Assembly: GCF_000454545.1 (NCBI RefSeq)
Contig: NZ_CM002139.1
Span: 531,538-587,273 of the forward strand
DNA length: 55,736 nucleotides
Direction of reading: 5' to 3'
From: Xanthomonas cassavae CFBP 4642
GTDB lineage: Bacteria; Pseudomonadota; Gammaproteobacteria; Xanthomonadales; Xanthomonadaceae
The stretch's first letter is position 1; every line of letters begins with the position of its first letter. Shown here one piece after another: positions 1 through 8,711 of the stretch. Below the pieces are notes generated by a model that was not told the origin of the DNA, ran no database searches, and was given only the letters and a program-made list of their open reading frames with translations. The translations under genes were made by a program, and so were the position numbers.

Positions 1-219
1 GCGGTCGCTCAGACCTATGGGTTATCGGTCGACCACGCCGCCTCTCGACGCCTAATCTGGCAGATCGCCAAGAGATAAGGGGTTGGGGTGAGGGGCGCTT
101 TTTGCACACATCCCGGCTCGCGACACCAGCCCCGTAAACTCCTTGGCTGCCCAAGCGCATTTCATGACACGTGAACATGCACCCGCATAGGTTCCCAACC
201 TGATCAGGAGAACAGCTCG
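1..219. other. 5' intergenic region, no intact gene
   Basis: No convincing gene is present. Bases 21-37 match bases 224-240, inside the first codons of the sodC gene downstream, at 16 of 17 positions. A start codon at 17-19 opens a 12-codon frame with a similar beginning, possibly the remnant of another sodC 5' end. Bases 79-94 hold a G/T-rich 16-mer that recurs in inverted orientation at 37278-37293, so it is probably part of a dispersed intergenic repeat. A purine-rich AGGAGAA near 206-212 is the likely ribosome binding site of the first gene. Confidence 0.5.
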
Positions 220-819
220 ATGCGTTATCGGTCGTCCACGGTCGTTGCCCTCACCGCTCTGACGCTGGCCGCCTGCAGCAGCACGCCACCGGCGCCTCCC
301 ACGCCGCCGCCGGCTGCGCGTGTCGTGCCGGTGCGCCCGGTGCAACAGGCCGAAGCCGCCTTGGCCTCGGCATCGGGCAGTCTGGTCAGCGGCCGGGTGG
401 TGCTGGTACCTGCGTTGCAGGGCATCCGTATCACCGGCACGGTCGGCGGGCTGCGTGCCGGTGCGGTGGCCGGCTTCCATGTCCATGAGCGCGGCGATTG
501 CAGCGCTGCCGATGCCAGCAGCGCCGGTGCGCATTTCAATCCCGCCGGGGCGCCGCACGGGCGGGCCGGCCACGGCGCGCATCACCTGGGGGACATGGAC
601 AATCTGCGCGCCGATGCCGACGGTGTCGCGCATCTGGACATGATTCTCTCCGGCATCAGCCTGGGCGACGGCGCGCCCAGCGACGTGGTCGGCAAGGCCC
701 TGGTCGTGCATGCCGATGCCGACGATTACCGCAGCCAGCCCAGCGGCAACGCCGGCGCACGCCTGGCCTGCGGCGTCATTCGCGTCACCCAGTGGCGTTC
801 ACCCCCTTCGCAGCCCTGA
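220..819 (+). CDS. sodC: Cu/Zn superoxide dismutase, lipoprotein (first tandem copy)
   Basis: A 199-residue secreted superoxide dismutase that should convert superoxide to peroxide and oxygen in the cell envelope. The N-terminus is a lipoprotein signal with a lipobox (LAAC) at about residues 16-19, followed by a Pro/Ala-rich linker. The SodC fold then shows the copper ligands in HVHERGDC, a His-rich zinc loop with HFNP and HGAHHLGD, the electrostatic-loop Asp, and the C-terminal HADADDY and GNAGARLACGVI signatures including the second disulphide Cys. All metal ligands appear present. AGGAGAA lies 8 bases upstream of the ATG. A second sodC follows 46 bases downstream, so the two look like a tandem duplication that has diverged well. 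Confidence 0.93.
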   Translation: MRYRSSTVVALTALTLAACSSTPPAPPTPPPAARVVPVRPVQQAEAALASASGSLVSGRVVLVPALQGIRITGTVGGLRAGAVAGFHVHERGDCSAADASSAGAHFNPAGAPHGRAGHGAHHLGDMDNLRADADGVAHLDMILSGISLGDGAPSDVVGKALVVHADADDYRSQPSGNAGARLACGVIRVTQWRSPPSQP

Positions 820-865
820 GTCGGGGCATCCATGGCCGTATCCGCGGTCTCTACAGGAGCTTTCC

Positions 866-1513
866 ATGCGCATTCTTCCCATCACGTTGTTTCTGGCCAC
901 CGCCCTGGCATTGACCGCATGCAAGCGCGAGGAGCCCGCACCGGCCGATCCGGCCCCCGCGCCGCAAGCCGGCACGCCGGCCGATGCGGCGCATGGCGGC
1001 GAGCATGCCGCCTCCATGGTCAGCGAAGCGGCCGCCACCACCACGGCCACCGCCGAACTCAAGCCGACCAAGGGCAACGAGGTCAAGGGCACGGTGACCT
1101 TCAAGACCGTGGACGGCGCGCTGCGCGTTACCGGTCAGCTCAGCGGGCTCAAGCCCAACAGCGAACACGGCTTCCATATCCATGAAAAGGGCGACTGCAG
1201 CGCGCCGGACGGCAGCAGTGCCGGCGGGCACTTCAATCCGGCCCAGTCCGACCATGGCAACATCAGCGCCGACCCGCATCACGGCGGCGACATGCCCAAC
1301 GTCACCGCCGACGCGCAAGGCAATGCCAGCATCGACGGACCGGTATCGAGCAACGTCAATCTCGGCAAGGCCGACCAGTTCGACATCGCCGGCCATGCCG
1401 TGATCGTGCATGCCGACGCCGACGACTACAAAACCCAGCCTACCGGCAATGCGGGCGGCCGCCTGGCTTGCGGCGTGATCACCACCGACAACGCGCAGGC
1501 GGCCACGCGTTAA
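866..1513 (+). CDS. sodC: Cu/Zn superoxide dismutase, lipoprotein (second tandem copy)
   Basis: A 215-residue periplasmic Cu/Zn superoxide dismutase. The start at 866 was chosen because it follows an AGGAGC site and begins a clean lipoprotein signal (MRILPITLFL..., lipobox LTAC at residues 16-19). An in-frame upstream start at 710 would run through the end of the first sodC and lacks a signal. A long Ala/Pro/His linker precedes the SodC domain, where GFHIHEKGDC, GGHFNP, HHGGDMPN, HADADDY and GRLACGVI carry the copper and zinc ligands and the disulphide. It is probably co-transcribed with the gene before it. The linkers differ strongly while the catalytic core is conserved, as expected of an old duplication. 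The 3' end overlaps a degraded gene on the other strand by about 35 bases. Confidence 0.93.
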   Translation: MRILPITLFLATALALTACKREEPAPADPAPAPQAGTPADAAHGGEHAASMVSEAAATTTATAELKPTKGNEVKGTVTFKTVDGALRVTGQLSGLKPNSEHGFHIHEKGDCSAPDGSSAGGHFNPAQSDHGNISADPHHGGDMPNVTADAQGNASIDGPVSSNVNLGKADQFDIAGHAVIVHADADDYKTQPTGNAGGRLACGVITTDNAQAATR

Positions 1514-2242
1514 CTCCCAATTCTCGGCCGCGATTGAAACGCGGCCGAGGAAACTCACTGGGTGGCTGATACATCTCGGTAACACGATTTTCAACTTGTG
1601 CGCAGTTCGTGGGAATCGACTCGCACAGATAGTTAATTCGGGTAATTGGACGACGCTGACCACTTGGCTCGTCGGTGATCGTCTCGCTGCGCGTACGTAT
1701 TACCGAGGGTGCCCACGGATGCGGAGGCATAAAAATCAGCCATGTCGTTACACTGGGCTGCTCGAGTTGGTCGTATGAGAGGATCTGCTCCATGACCTTC
1801 TTAAGACTGGTCGTGTAAACCTTTAAGCCTGGTCCGGCCATGTCCTTGTTCAATTCCACATCGTTCCGATCCGGTAGATCATTCAGAAATTGCGCTGCAT
1901 GTGCGTACTCCATCGGAAGAGTGTCGCGAACAGTCGTTCTCAGTTCGTCGCTGCAAGACGGGGCTTCTACCTTTTGCTTTTCTGGAATAGGGGAGCCCGA
2001 AAAATTGAATTGCTTAGTAGTGAGCGCAATTTGTAGTGGTGCGGACGAGGAGTCGCATGAGAAGCGCCATTTGCGCGCGGCATCGAGCACGGCATTGTCA
2101 GCGTCGGCATAGCCGCTGCCCGTTTTTGGGCTGGCTTGTGTCTTGCCATCGGCGCCCGGGCGTAGGCTCAGTTCAACAGATCCTTTCGCGCGCTCGCGTG
2201 TTAGTCGCTCAGGATAGACCGGCCGGTGCTCTCGCTCGGTAA
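1479..2242 (-). pseudogene. TonB-like C-terminal domain protein, 5'-truncated remnant
   Basis: The minus-strand frame resembles the C-terminal domain of energy-transducer TonB proteins near its beginning: PVYPERLTRERAKGSVEL, a glycine turn, then DADNAVLDAARKWRF, which matches the usual EAALEAARRWRF pattern. About 190 less recognisable residues follow. No ATG, GTG or TTG lies before the domain. The open frame simply runs on through the upstream gene in another frame, and no signal anchor or proline-rich spacer is present. It therefore looks like the 3' part of a gene that lost its start, or a decayed paralogue. Its stop lies inside the end of the second sodC. That it is a pseudogene is inferred; a CTG or other non-standard start cannot be excluded. 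Confidence 0.5.
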
Positions 2243-2245
2243 GCG

Positions 2246-3130
2246 CTAACTTGCCAGCGCCTGCCGCGGATCCTGATCCGGCTCCACATGCACATAGAGA
2301 ACCGATAGCCCGTGCGCCTCCAGCACCGCGGCCATTTGCCGCTGGCGCGAGAGGAATTGTTCGTAGACCCCACGCAGGCGCTCGCAGTGTTCGCGGTCGT
2401 GCGCGTAGTAATCGCACCAGCCGGCCGGATCGAACAGGGCGATGCGCACTTCGCCATCGACGTAGCGCAGGACCGGCTCCGGCGCCTGCTCCAGCCACTC
2501 TTCGCTGGCGGGCGCGAGCAGGGCGGCTTCGATCAACGGCCACAGCGGTGCCAGGCCCTGGTTGTCGTACTGCATCGACATCATCGCCGCCAGATCGTGC
2601 ACGGTGAGATAGCGGGCATGTTCGATGCGCGCGCCGAAGCTCTCCTGCGCCAGCAGCGCGGTGTCGGCCTGGGCCATGCCCTGGGCCAACAGCACCTCTT
2701 CCATCGCCTCGGCCACGATGGCCACAGTCTGTGGGTCGCCGGTGAGCAGGAACGGCAGTACGCGCAGCCCGCCACCGGTGAGCTGCGCATCGGCCTGGAA
2801 CGGCAGCGGAATCTCGCCCTGCGCATCGGCGCCGAACGCCAGCACCCGCGGGCCCTGGTCGCGGCCCGGGGCGCGGGCGTGCAGTTCTTCCAGGCGGCGG
2901 TGCAGCGGCCAGCCCGGCCGCAGCACCTCGGCCGGGTCGAAGTGCGCCATGGCCACGCTGAGCTCGAGTTCGCGCACCTCGGGGATCCACTGCGCCAGGT
3001 CGCGGCCCAGACGTTCGGCCAGCATGCCGGCTTGCTCGGGCGCCAGGGCGCCGCGCTCGGGGGCGGTGCCGCCCGTCAATTCCAGCGCCAGCACACCCAT
3101 GGCGGTCACGCCGTGTTCGGTCTTGCTCAT
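2246..3130 (-). CDS. Conserved hypothetical protein
   Basis: A 294-residue soluble protein with no signal peptide or membrane segment. The start at 3130 (MSKTEHGV) was preferred to an in-frame ATG at 3151 because the extra residues look unconserved. It is acidic and Leu/Ala-rich, with a helical middle part and a C-terminal half rich in aromatic residues (WCDYYAHDREHC, QFLSRQRQMAAVLEAHG). I do not recognise a domain, a catalytic motif or a family name. It is divergent from the thiolase gene that starts 89 bases away, so the two may share a promoter region. Codon use is typical for this genome, which supports a real gene. Confidence 0.8.
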   Translation of the reverse strand: MSKTEHGVTAMGVLALELTGGTAPERGALAPEQAGMLAERLGRDLAQWIPEVRELELSVAMAHFDPAEVLRPGWPLHRRLEELHARAPGRDQGPRVLAFGADAQGEIPLPFQADAQLTGGGLRVLPFLLTGDPQTVAIVAEAMEEVLLAQGMAQADTALLAQESFGARIEHARYLTVHDLAAMMSMQYDNQGLAPLWPLIEAALLAPASEEWLEQAPEPVLRYVDGEVRIALFDPAGWCDYYAHDREHCERLRGVYEQFLSRQRQMAAVLEAHGLSVLYVHVEPDQDPRQALAS

Positions 3131-3218
3131 GATTCGCGGTTGGCCCATCACCGGGTCGAAGCTACACTGCGGCCATTATGCCTGCCGGCCCTGTGCAGGC
3201 CATGTCCCCGAGTCCTTC

Positions 3219-4514
3219 ATGCCAGGTCAACCGATGCCCGCAGCCCGTCCCGTCGCCATTCTGGGCGGCGTTCGTATCCCGTTCTGCCGTCAGAACACCG
3301 CATACGCGGACGTGGGCAACCTGGGCATGTCGGTGCGCACGCTGGGCGCGCTGGTCGAGCGCTTCGGCCTGCATGGCCAGCAATTGGGCGAAGTGGCGAT
3401 GGGGGCGGTGATCAAGCACTCCTCCGACTGGAACCTGGCCCGCGAGGCGGCGCTGTCGTCGGGTCTGTCGCCGCTGACGCCGGGCATCACCCTGCAGCGC
3501 GCCTGCGGCACCAGCCTGGATTCGGTGATCACCATCGCCAACAAGATCGCGCTGGGACAGATCGATTCGGGCATTGGCGGCGGCTCGGATACCACCTCCG
3601 AAGTGCCGATCGTCTATGGCAAGAAATTGCGCGCGCGCCTGATGGCGGCCAACCGCGCCAAGGCCACCGGCGACAAGCTCAAGGCATTGCTGCGCGGTTT
3701 CAAGCTGAGCGAGCTCAAGCCCGAGTTCCCCGGCGTGGCCGAGCCGCGCACCGGCAAGAGCATGGGCGACCACTGCGAGGACATGGCCAAGGAATGGAAC
3801 ATCGCGCGCGATTCGCAGGACGAATGGGCGGTGGCCTCGCACCACAAGCTGGCTGCGGCCTATGAGCGCGGGTTCTTCGATTCGCTCATCGCTCCGTTTC
3901 GCGGCGTGTCGCGCGACAACATCCTGCGCGCGGACACCTCGCTGGAAAAACTCGCCACGCTGCGCCCGGCCTTCGACAAGACCTCCGGCCGCGGCACGCT
4001 CACCGCCGCCAATTCCACCCCGCTGACCGATGGCGCCGCCGCGGTGCTGCTGTCCAGCGAGGCCTGGGCGCTGGCGCATGGCCACACGCCGATGGCCTAC
4101 CTGCGCGATGCGCAGGTGTCGGCGGTGGATTTCGTGCATGGCGAAGGCCTGCTGATGGCGCCGACCATCGCGGTGCCGCAAATGCTGGCGCGCCAGGGCC
4201 TGACCCTGCAGGACTTCGACATCTACGAAATCCACGAAGCCTTCGCCGCACAGGTGCTGTGCACGCTGCGCGCCTGGGAAAGCGAAGATTACTGCCGCAC
4301 CCGGCTGGGCCTGGACGCGCCGTTGGGCCGCATCGATCCGGACAAGATCAATCCGTTGGGCTCGTCGCTGGCCACCGGTCACCCGTTCGCCGCCACCGGG
4401 GCGCGTGTGGTGGCCACCGCCGCCAAGCAACTGGAAGAACGCGGCGGCGGCCGCGCGCTGATTTCGATCTGCACTGCCGGCGGCATGGGCGTGGTGGCGA
4501 TCGTCGAGCGCTGA
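3219..4514 (+). CDS. fadI: Acetyl-CoA C-acyltransferase (FadI-type thiolase)
   Basis: A 431-residue thiolase that should cleave 3-ketoacyl-CoA with CoA in beta-oxidation, or run in reverse for acetoacetyl-CoA. The N-terminal half carries the acyl-accepting cysteine in QRACGTSLDS. The C-terminal half carries EIHEAF, the catalytic histidine in GHPFAATGAR, and the second cysteine in SICTAGGMG, so the full thiolase triad is visible. Length matches FadI (about 436 residues) rather than the roughly 390-residue FadA. The start at 3219 gives MPGQPMPAARP; 3234 is an alternative that begins right before the first strand. No hydratase/dehydrogenase partner (FadJ) is adjacent, so the exact chain-length role and symbol are less certain than the thiolase assignment. 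Confidence 0.88.
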   Translation: MPGQPMPAARPVAILGGVRIPFCRQNTAYADVGNLGMSVRTLGALVERFGLHGQQLGEVAMGAVIKHSSDWNLAREAALSSGLSPLTPGITLQRACGTSLDSVITIANKIALGQIDSGIGGGSDTTSEVPIVYGKKLRARLMAANRAKATGDKLKALLRGFKLSELKPEFPGVAEPRTGKSMGDHCEDMAKEWNIARDSQDEWAVASHHKLAAAYERGFFDSLIAPFRGVSRDNILRADTSLEKLATLRPAFDKTSGRGTLTAANSTPLTDGAAAVLLSSEAWALAHGHTPMAYLRDAQVSAVDFVHGEGLLMAPTIAVPQMLARQGLTLQDFDIYEIHEAFAAQVLCTLRAWESEDYCRTRLGLDAPLGRIDPDKINPLGSSLATGHPFAATGARVVATAAKQLEERGGGRALISICTAGGMGVVAIVER

Positions 4515-4538
4515 CGCTGCTGCGCAGCGGGATTGGGC

Positions 4539-4604
4539 ATTCGGGAGTGGGGCTTCGCAAAGGCGGAACCCGCTCTTGCGAATCCCTACTCCCTACTCCC
4601 GAAT
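4539..4604. repeat. Nested inverted repeat in intergenic DNA
   Basis: A 10-base arm ATTCGGGAGT at 4539-4548 pairs perfectly with ACTCCCGAAT at 4595-4604. Inside it TTCGCAA at 4554-4560 pairs with TTGCGAA at 4576-4582. The inner sequence contains CCCTACT repeats. It sits between two co-directional genes and could fold as RNA, but there is no T-tract, so it is more like a REP-type intergenic element than a terminator. The dispersed nature is inferred from the style of the sequence; only one full copy is seen here. Confidence 0.6.
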
Positions 4605-4627
4605 CCCCAACCTGCAAGGACGCATGG

Positions 4628-5173
4628 ATGTCGAACGATGCGCAGCACGAGTCACCCAGCCTGTACCTGACGCCGGTGCAGGGCGATGTGTGGCGCGAGG
4701 GCGATGTCCTGGTGTGCACGCCGGGCGCCAACCTGCCGCCGCGCTGCGTGAAGTGCAATGCGCCGGCGGATCTGCCGCCGCGCCGCTACATCTTTCATTG
4801 GCACCATCCGGTGATCTACGCCGCGCTGCTGCTGGGCGTGCTGCCGTATCTGATCCTGGCGATCGCGCTGCGCAAGCGCAGTGGGCATGTGCTGACCTTG
4901 TGCAGCCTGCATGAGCGCCGTCGGGTGCGCTATGTCGCTGTGGCGCTGGCCTCGGTGCTGGCGCTGCTGGTCTGCGGCCTGTCGCTGCACAGCGAGTTCC
5001 GCTGGGTGATCGGCAGTGCAGTGATGGCGGCGATGCTGCTGGTGGGCAGGCTGGGGTCGCGGGTGTTGTCGCCGCGATCGATCGGTCATCGGCAGGCCCG
5101 CTATCTCGGAGCCTGCGATGCGTTTCTGCAGGAACTGCCGCCGCCACCGCCAGCGGCCTGGCGCGGCAACTGA
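4628..5173 (+). CDS. Membrane protein with CxxC motif, unknown function
   Basis: A 181-residue protein. The N-terminal 70 residues are soluble and contain a CVKCNAPAD motif that could bind a metal with a later Cys (TLCSLHERRR). Two hydrophobic hairpins follow: IYAALLLGVLPYLILAIAL at about residues 58-77 and two more segments around residues 100-145. The C-terminus ends in a poly-proline stretch (PPPPP). It resembles small Xanthomonas inner-membrane proteins without a known role. The start at 4628 was chosen because it gives a natural soluble N-terminus; the in-frame extension upstream would run into the thiolase gene and the inverted repeat. The intergenic element before it argues against tight coupling to the thiolase gene. 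Confidence 0.75.
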   Translation: MSNDAQHESPSLYLTPVQGDVWREGDVLVCTPGANLPPRCVKCNAPADLPPRRYIFHWHHPVIYAALLLGVLPYLILAIALRKRSGHVLTLCSLHERRRVRYVAVALASVLALLVCGLSLHSEFRWVIGSAVMAAMLLVGRLGSRVLSPRSIGHRQARYLGACDAFLQELPPPPPAAWRGN

Positions 5174-5384
5174 TCGGATCTGGCGTCGCGCACCCTACAC
5201 CTATGGAGGGCTGCACGCGCCAAGCCGTTCTCCAACATGCGTGCACACCGGCTGCCTGCGTGCGTGCGTGCTTGTGCAGGGAGCTATGGCAGCGGCCAGA
5301 CGCTCCTATGCGTCGGCGTACTAGTCCACCAACCAGCCAATGCCAACCCCTGCGCCGCTCCCGGCCGGGCGCGGCGCGCGCTGG

Positions 5385-6650
5385 TCAGGGCAGGCGATTG
5401 TCCGGTGCGAGCGGATCGGCCGCAGGCGTGGTGCCGACCGCGACGAGCGGCCCGCGCAGCGATTGTTGCGGCATGCCCTCGATCACCGGCTCGCCGCGCG
5501 CAGCGCGCAGCGCATTGGCGTAGCAATGCTGGGCCGACAGCAGATCGCCGGCGGCGGCAAACCCGTGTCCCAGCTCTTCCCAGGCGTCGCTGCCGGCACC
5601 ATTGGCGAGCGCGCGATGCAGGAACTCCTCGGCCTGCGACCACTGTTGCTGGTGACGGGCCAGGCGCGCCAGGGTCAGCAACAGGCCCGGGCTGTCCGGA
5701 TACTGGGTCAGCCAACGCTGCGCGCTGGCACGGCGCGAATCATATTTTTCCAGCGGCAGCACCCCGTACAGACGTACCAGCGATTCGTCCCATTGCGTAT
5801 CCAGCGCCTGTTCCAGGCTGTGCACGGCGGCATCGTCCCAATGCAGCACGGCGGCACGCTGCGCATAGGCACCGACCACCGCCGGGTGGGTGCGCAGCGG
5901 CTTGGGCAGCGCTTCCCAACGTTCGGCCAGCGCATTGGCATCGCCGGCCTGCAGCAAGGTCTGTTCGGCCAGTGTGGCCTCCAGCGCGCCATAGGCTTCC
6001 GGCGCCAGCACCGCCTGCTGGCGCAGTGCGCCCAGCTGGCCGTAGGCCTCGTCGGCGTGCCCGATCTGGGTCAGCGCATGCGTGCGCAGCAGCAGGCCGC
6101 GCGCCGGCAGCGGCTGGGCGCCGGCGGCATCCAGCGCATTGATCGCCTCGATCGGGTGCTGGCGTGCCAGATGGCGTTCGCCCTGCAACAGGGCATACGC
6201 GGTGGGGTCGCGCTCGGCCAACTGTTGGGCCAGCGCACTGGCTGCCGCCTCGTCGCCGCGTGCATCGGCCACCCGCACTGCACTGGCCAGCGCAATGCCG
6301 CTGACATCCTCGTCTTCGCTGGCATTGACCAATAGCCGCTCGGCACGCTGCCACTGGCCGTGATCGGCGGCGCGCAGGCCTTCGATCAGGCGCGCGCGGC
6401 CCTTCTTGCGACGGTATTTGCCCCACACGCGGAACGGCAGGCTGATCAAGGTCCACAGCAACCACAGCAGCAGCAGTGCGATGATCAGGATCAACGCCGC
6501 CTGCGGCATCGCGGAGCGGTACTCGTTGCCACCGACGCTGACCACCACATTGCCCAGGTCGTAGCTGGTCTGGTGCGAGAGCCACTGCGCACCGAGCACG
6601 CCCAGCGCCACGGCAACCAACAGGATCAGCACGGTACGCAACACTTTCAT
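5385..6650 (-). CDS. hemY: HemY-like protein of the haem biosynthesis operon
   Basis: A 421-residue inner-membrane protein of the proteobacterial HemY family (TPR type, not the Gram-positive oxidase of that name). Two membrane segments are visible, at about residues 4-24 and 47-68 (AALILIIALLLLWLLWTLI), separated by a short periplasmic loop. A basic patch (KYRRKKGRAR) and a long helical TPR region occupy the rest. The family is linked to haem synthesis by operon membership; its biochemical step is not settled. The start overlaps the stop of hemX by 4 bases (ATGA), so translation is probably coupled, and hemD lies upstream: the standard hemD-hemX-hemY order. Confidence 0.92.
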   Translation of the reverse strand: MKVLRTVLILLVAVALGVLGAQWLSHQTSYDLGNVVVSVGGNEYRSAMPQAALILIIALLLLWLLWTLISLPFRVWGKYRRKKGRARLIEGLRAADHGQWQRAERLLVNASEDEDVSGIALASAVRVADARGDEAAASALAQQLAERDPTAYALLQGERHLARQHPIEAINALDAAGAQPLPARGLLLRTHALTQIGHADEAYGQLGALRQQAVLAPEAYGALEATLAEQTLLQAGDANALAERWEALPKPLRTHPAVVGAYAQRAAVLHWDDAAVHSLEQALDTQWDESLVRLYGVLPLEKYDSRRASAQRWLTQYPDSPGLLLTLARLARHQQQWSQAEEFLHRALANGAGSDAWEELGHGFAAAGDLLSAQHCYANALRAARGEPVIEGMPQQSLRGPLVAVGTTPAADPLAPDNRLP

Positions 6651-7624
6651 TGGGTGGATCTCCCTTCACGCATGGCCTGCAGTTGCAGCAGGGTGGTGCC
6701 CAGTTCCGGCAGTTGCGGACGCAGCGGCGCTTGTTGCAAGGCGCGCAGGCGCGATCGCACCTGCGCCCGTTGCGGTGAATCCGGCCACAGCCGGGTGGTC
6801 CAGGTATCCACGCGGCGCAGCGCCTGGGCAAGGCCCCGCGCATCGCCACGCTCGGCCGCCGCGCGGGCCAGGCTGAGTTCGATCTGCAGCGCGTCGCCGG
6901 CAGCGTGGCGGTCGCCCCCAGTCAGCAGCGCATCGCCGCGGCTGGGGCGGATCTCCACCAGCGGCGCCAGCACGTTCTGCCACCACGGCCGCGCCGCGTC
7001 GCTGGCCTGCGTGGTCTGCTCCGGCAGGCGCTGCAGATCGGCGGCAACGCGGTCCAGGGTCTGCCCCACCTGGGCCTGCGGGCCGGCACCGAGGCGATCC
7101 AGCGCGTCGCGTTCCTGCACCAGTGCCTGGCGCAGATCGAGATAGCCGGGATCGTCGATGCCGTTGAGCGCGCCGTTGGCCAGCGCGTACGCGCGGCGTG
7201 CGCCATCGACATCGCCGGCGATGCTGAGCCGCTGCTGGCCCAACCGCAGCAGCAGTTCCACTTCATCCAACTGTAGTGCCTGGGCGCCATGGCGGTTGGG
7301 GTCGGCCAGTTTCTGCACGGTCTCTTCGAGCAGCGCGCTGCGCTGGCTCAGGCCCAGCATTTCGTCGCGCAACACGCGATTGGTGGCGGCCGCATCCTGC
7401 AGGCGCTCGTTGGCCAGCCGTTGGTCGCGTCGCAGCGTTTCCAGCAGCTGCTGCGTGCCGTCCCAGCGCTGTTGCTGCGCCTGTGCCGCCTGCAACTGCG
7501 CTGCGTGATAGCCCTGCCACGCTCGCCAGCCGAGAAACAGCGCAACGCCTACGGCCAGCACGGCGATCGCCAGCAGCAGCCAGGCCCAGGGAACGCGTCG
7601 CGCGGGAGCGGGCATTTCGGTCAT
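6647..7624 (-). CDS. hemX: HemX family uroporphyrinogen-III C-methyltransferase-like protein
   Basis: A 325-residue single-pass membrane protein. One hydrophobic segment lies at residues 12-32 (PWAWLLLAIAVLAVGVALFL), with a short cytoplasmic tail before it. A long Gln/Arg/Leu-rich coiled coil follows (about 40-110), then a conserved helical domain with DEVELLLRLGQQRL, PGYLDLRQALVQERDAL and a PWWQNVLAPLVEIRP segment typical of HemX. The family name refers to methyltransferase, but the protein has no visible SAM-binding motif, so a structural or accessory role is more likely. It lies 103 bases after hemD and overlaps hemY by 4 bases. Confidence 0.9.
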   Translation of the reverse strand: MTEMPAPARRVPWAWLLLAIAVLAVGVALFLGWRAWQGYHAAQLQAAQAQQQRWDGTQQLLETLRRDQRLANERLQDAAATNRVLRDEMLGLSQRSALLEETVQKLADPNRHGAQALQLDEVELLLRLGQQRLSIAGDVDGARRAYALANGALNGIDDPGYLDLRQALVQERDALDRLGAGPQAQVGQTLDRVAADLQRLPEQTTQASDAARPWWQNVLAPLVEIRPSRGDALLTGGDRHAAGDALQIELSLARAAAERGDARGLAQALRRVDTWTTRLWPDSPQRAQVRSRLRALQQAPLRPQLPELGTTLLQLQAMREGRSTQ

Positions 7625-7727
7625 TCGTACATCCTCGGATGGTCCCTACTGGCGCAGGCGCCACAGTCATCCGCCACAGCATGGCGTGCGTCGGCGGACG
7701 CCTGCAAGCCGCGCTCGGGTTCGCAGT

Positions 7728-8498
7728 TCAGCAAGGTCGCGGCGGTGTCACGAGCGTAGCGGCGGCCGCAGCCAGTTGTGTAGGCAGCGGTCCTTCGGCG
7801 CGCACCACATGATCGAATCCAGCTGCGAGCGCGGAGGCGCGCATGCGCTCGCTGGAAGCGACCACTGGACGTTGCCGCCATGCGTCCACCAGTGCGTTCG
7901 GCAGTTGCTGCAGGACCAGTGCCAGCGCCTCGCCACTGCTCAGCGCCAGCACGCTGCGCGGCAGTGCCGCCGCCAGCGCCTGCACCGCCGCGCGGCGCAG
8001 AGGCAGCGCAACACGCTGGTACACCTCGGCGCGCAGGACGCGGGCGCCGCGCTGCTCCAGCGCCGGAGCGAGCATGCCGCGGCCCCCGGGCGCGGTGATC
8101 AGCCCCACCGTGTGCAGTGGCGGCTGGAACAGCGGCAGGGCGAGCAGGCCTTCGCTGTCCATGCGGGCAGGGCGGGCCACCGCGTCAACGCCACAGGCAT
8201 GCAGCGCGCGTGCAGTGCCTTCGCCCACGCTGACCCAGTGCGCCTGCGGCGGCCGGCGCAAGGGTGCGAGCCGCTGCGCGGCCTGCACTGCGGCGGGGCT
8301 GGTGAACACCACGATGGGCGCCTGCACCGCCTGCTGCAACGCGCTGCGCGCCGGCGCGGTGTCGTTGGTCTGCAGCCGCCATGGCGACAGCGCGAGCACG
8401 CGCCCGCCGTGGCGCGCGGCGGCCCGCCGCAACGGCGCATGCTCGCCGCTGGGGCGCAGCGAAACCAGGGTCCAGCTGGCGGTGGCCGTGCGGGTCAT
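7728..8498 (-). CDS. hemD: Uroporphyrinogen-III synthase
   Basis: A 256-residue HemD that should cyclise hydroxymethylbilane to uroporphyrinogen III with inversion of ring D. The family is poorly conserved. Recognisable here are the N-terminal strand WTLVSLRPSGEH, VVFTSPAAVQAA (the usual FTSxNAV site), WVSVGEGTARAL, and the second-domain LITAPGGRGML, QRVALP, LALSSGEAL and VVASSERMRASA signatures. The start at 8498 was chosen because it gives MTRTATASWTL just before the first strand. Longer in-frame starts (up to 8690) add low-complexity sequence. It is the first gene of the hemD-X-Y unit. hemC is not adjacent on this side. Confidence 0.87.
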   Translation of the reverse strand: MTRTATASWTLVSLRPSGEHAPLRRAAARHGGRVLALSPWRLQTNDTAPARSALQQAVQAPIVVFTSPAAVQAAQRLAPLRRPPQAHWVSVGEGTARALHACGVDAVARPARMDSEGLLALPLFQPPLHTVGLITAPGGRGMLAPALEQRGARVLRAEVYQRVALPLRRAAVQALAAALPRSVLALSSGEALALVLQQLPNALVDAWRQRPVVASSERMRASALAAGFDHVVRAEGPLPTQLAAAAATLVTPPRPC

Positions 8499-8711
8499 GC
8501 GGTGATTATGCGAGAGCATCGCTCTCGTGCGCGGCCGGGCGAGGCATCCGCGTGATCGACCAGCCGGGCGGTACAGGCGCACGGGGTGTGCACAGCGGTG
8601 CGGCACATCGCGGCTCATTTGTGGGGACCTGACTCTCATTTCGTCCCCTCTGGCAAATCCGCCCGATCGCGCCACGATCCGGCACGACAACCGAGCTGGA
8701 GTCGCGCCGCG

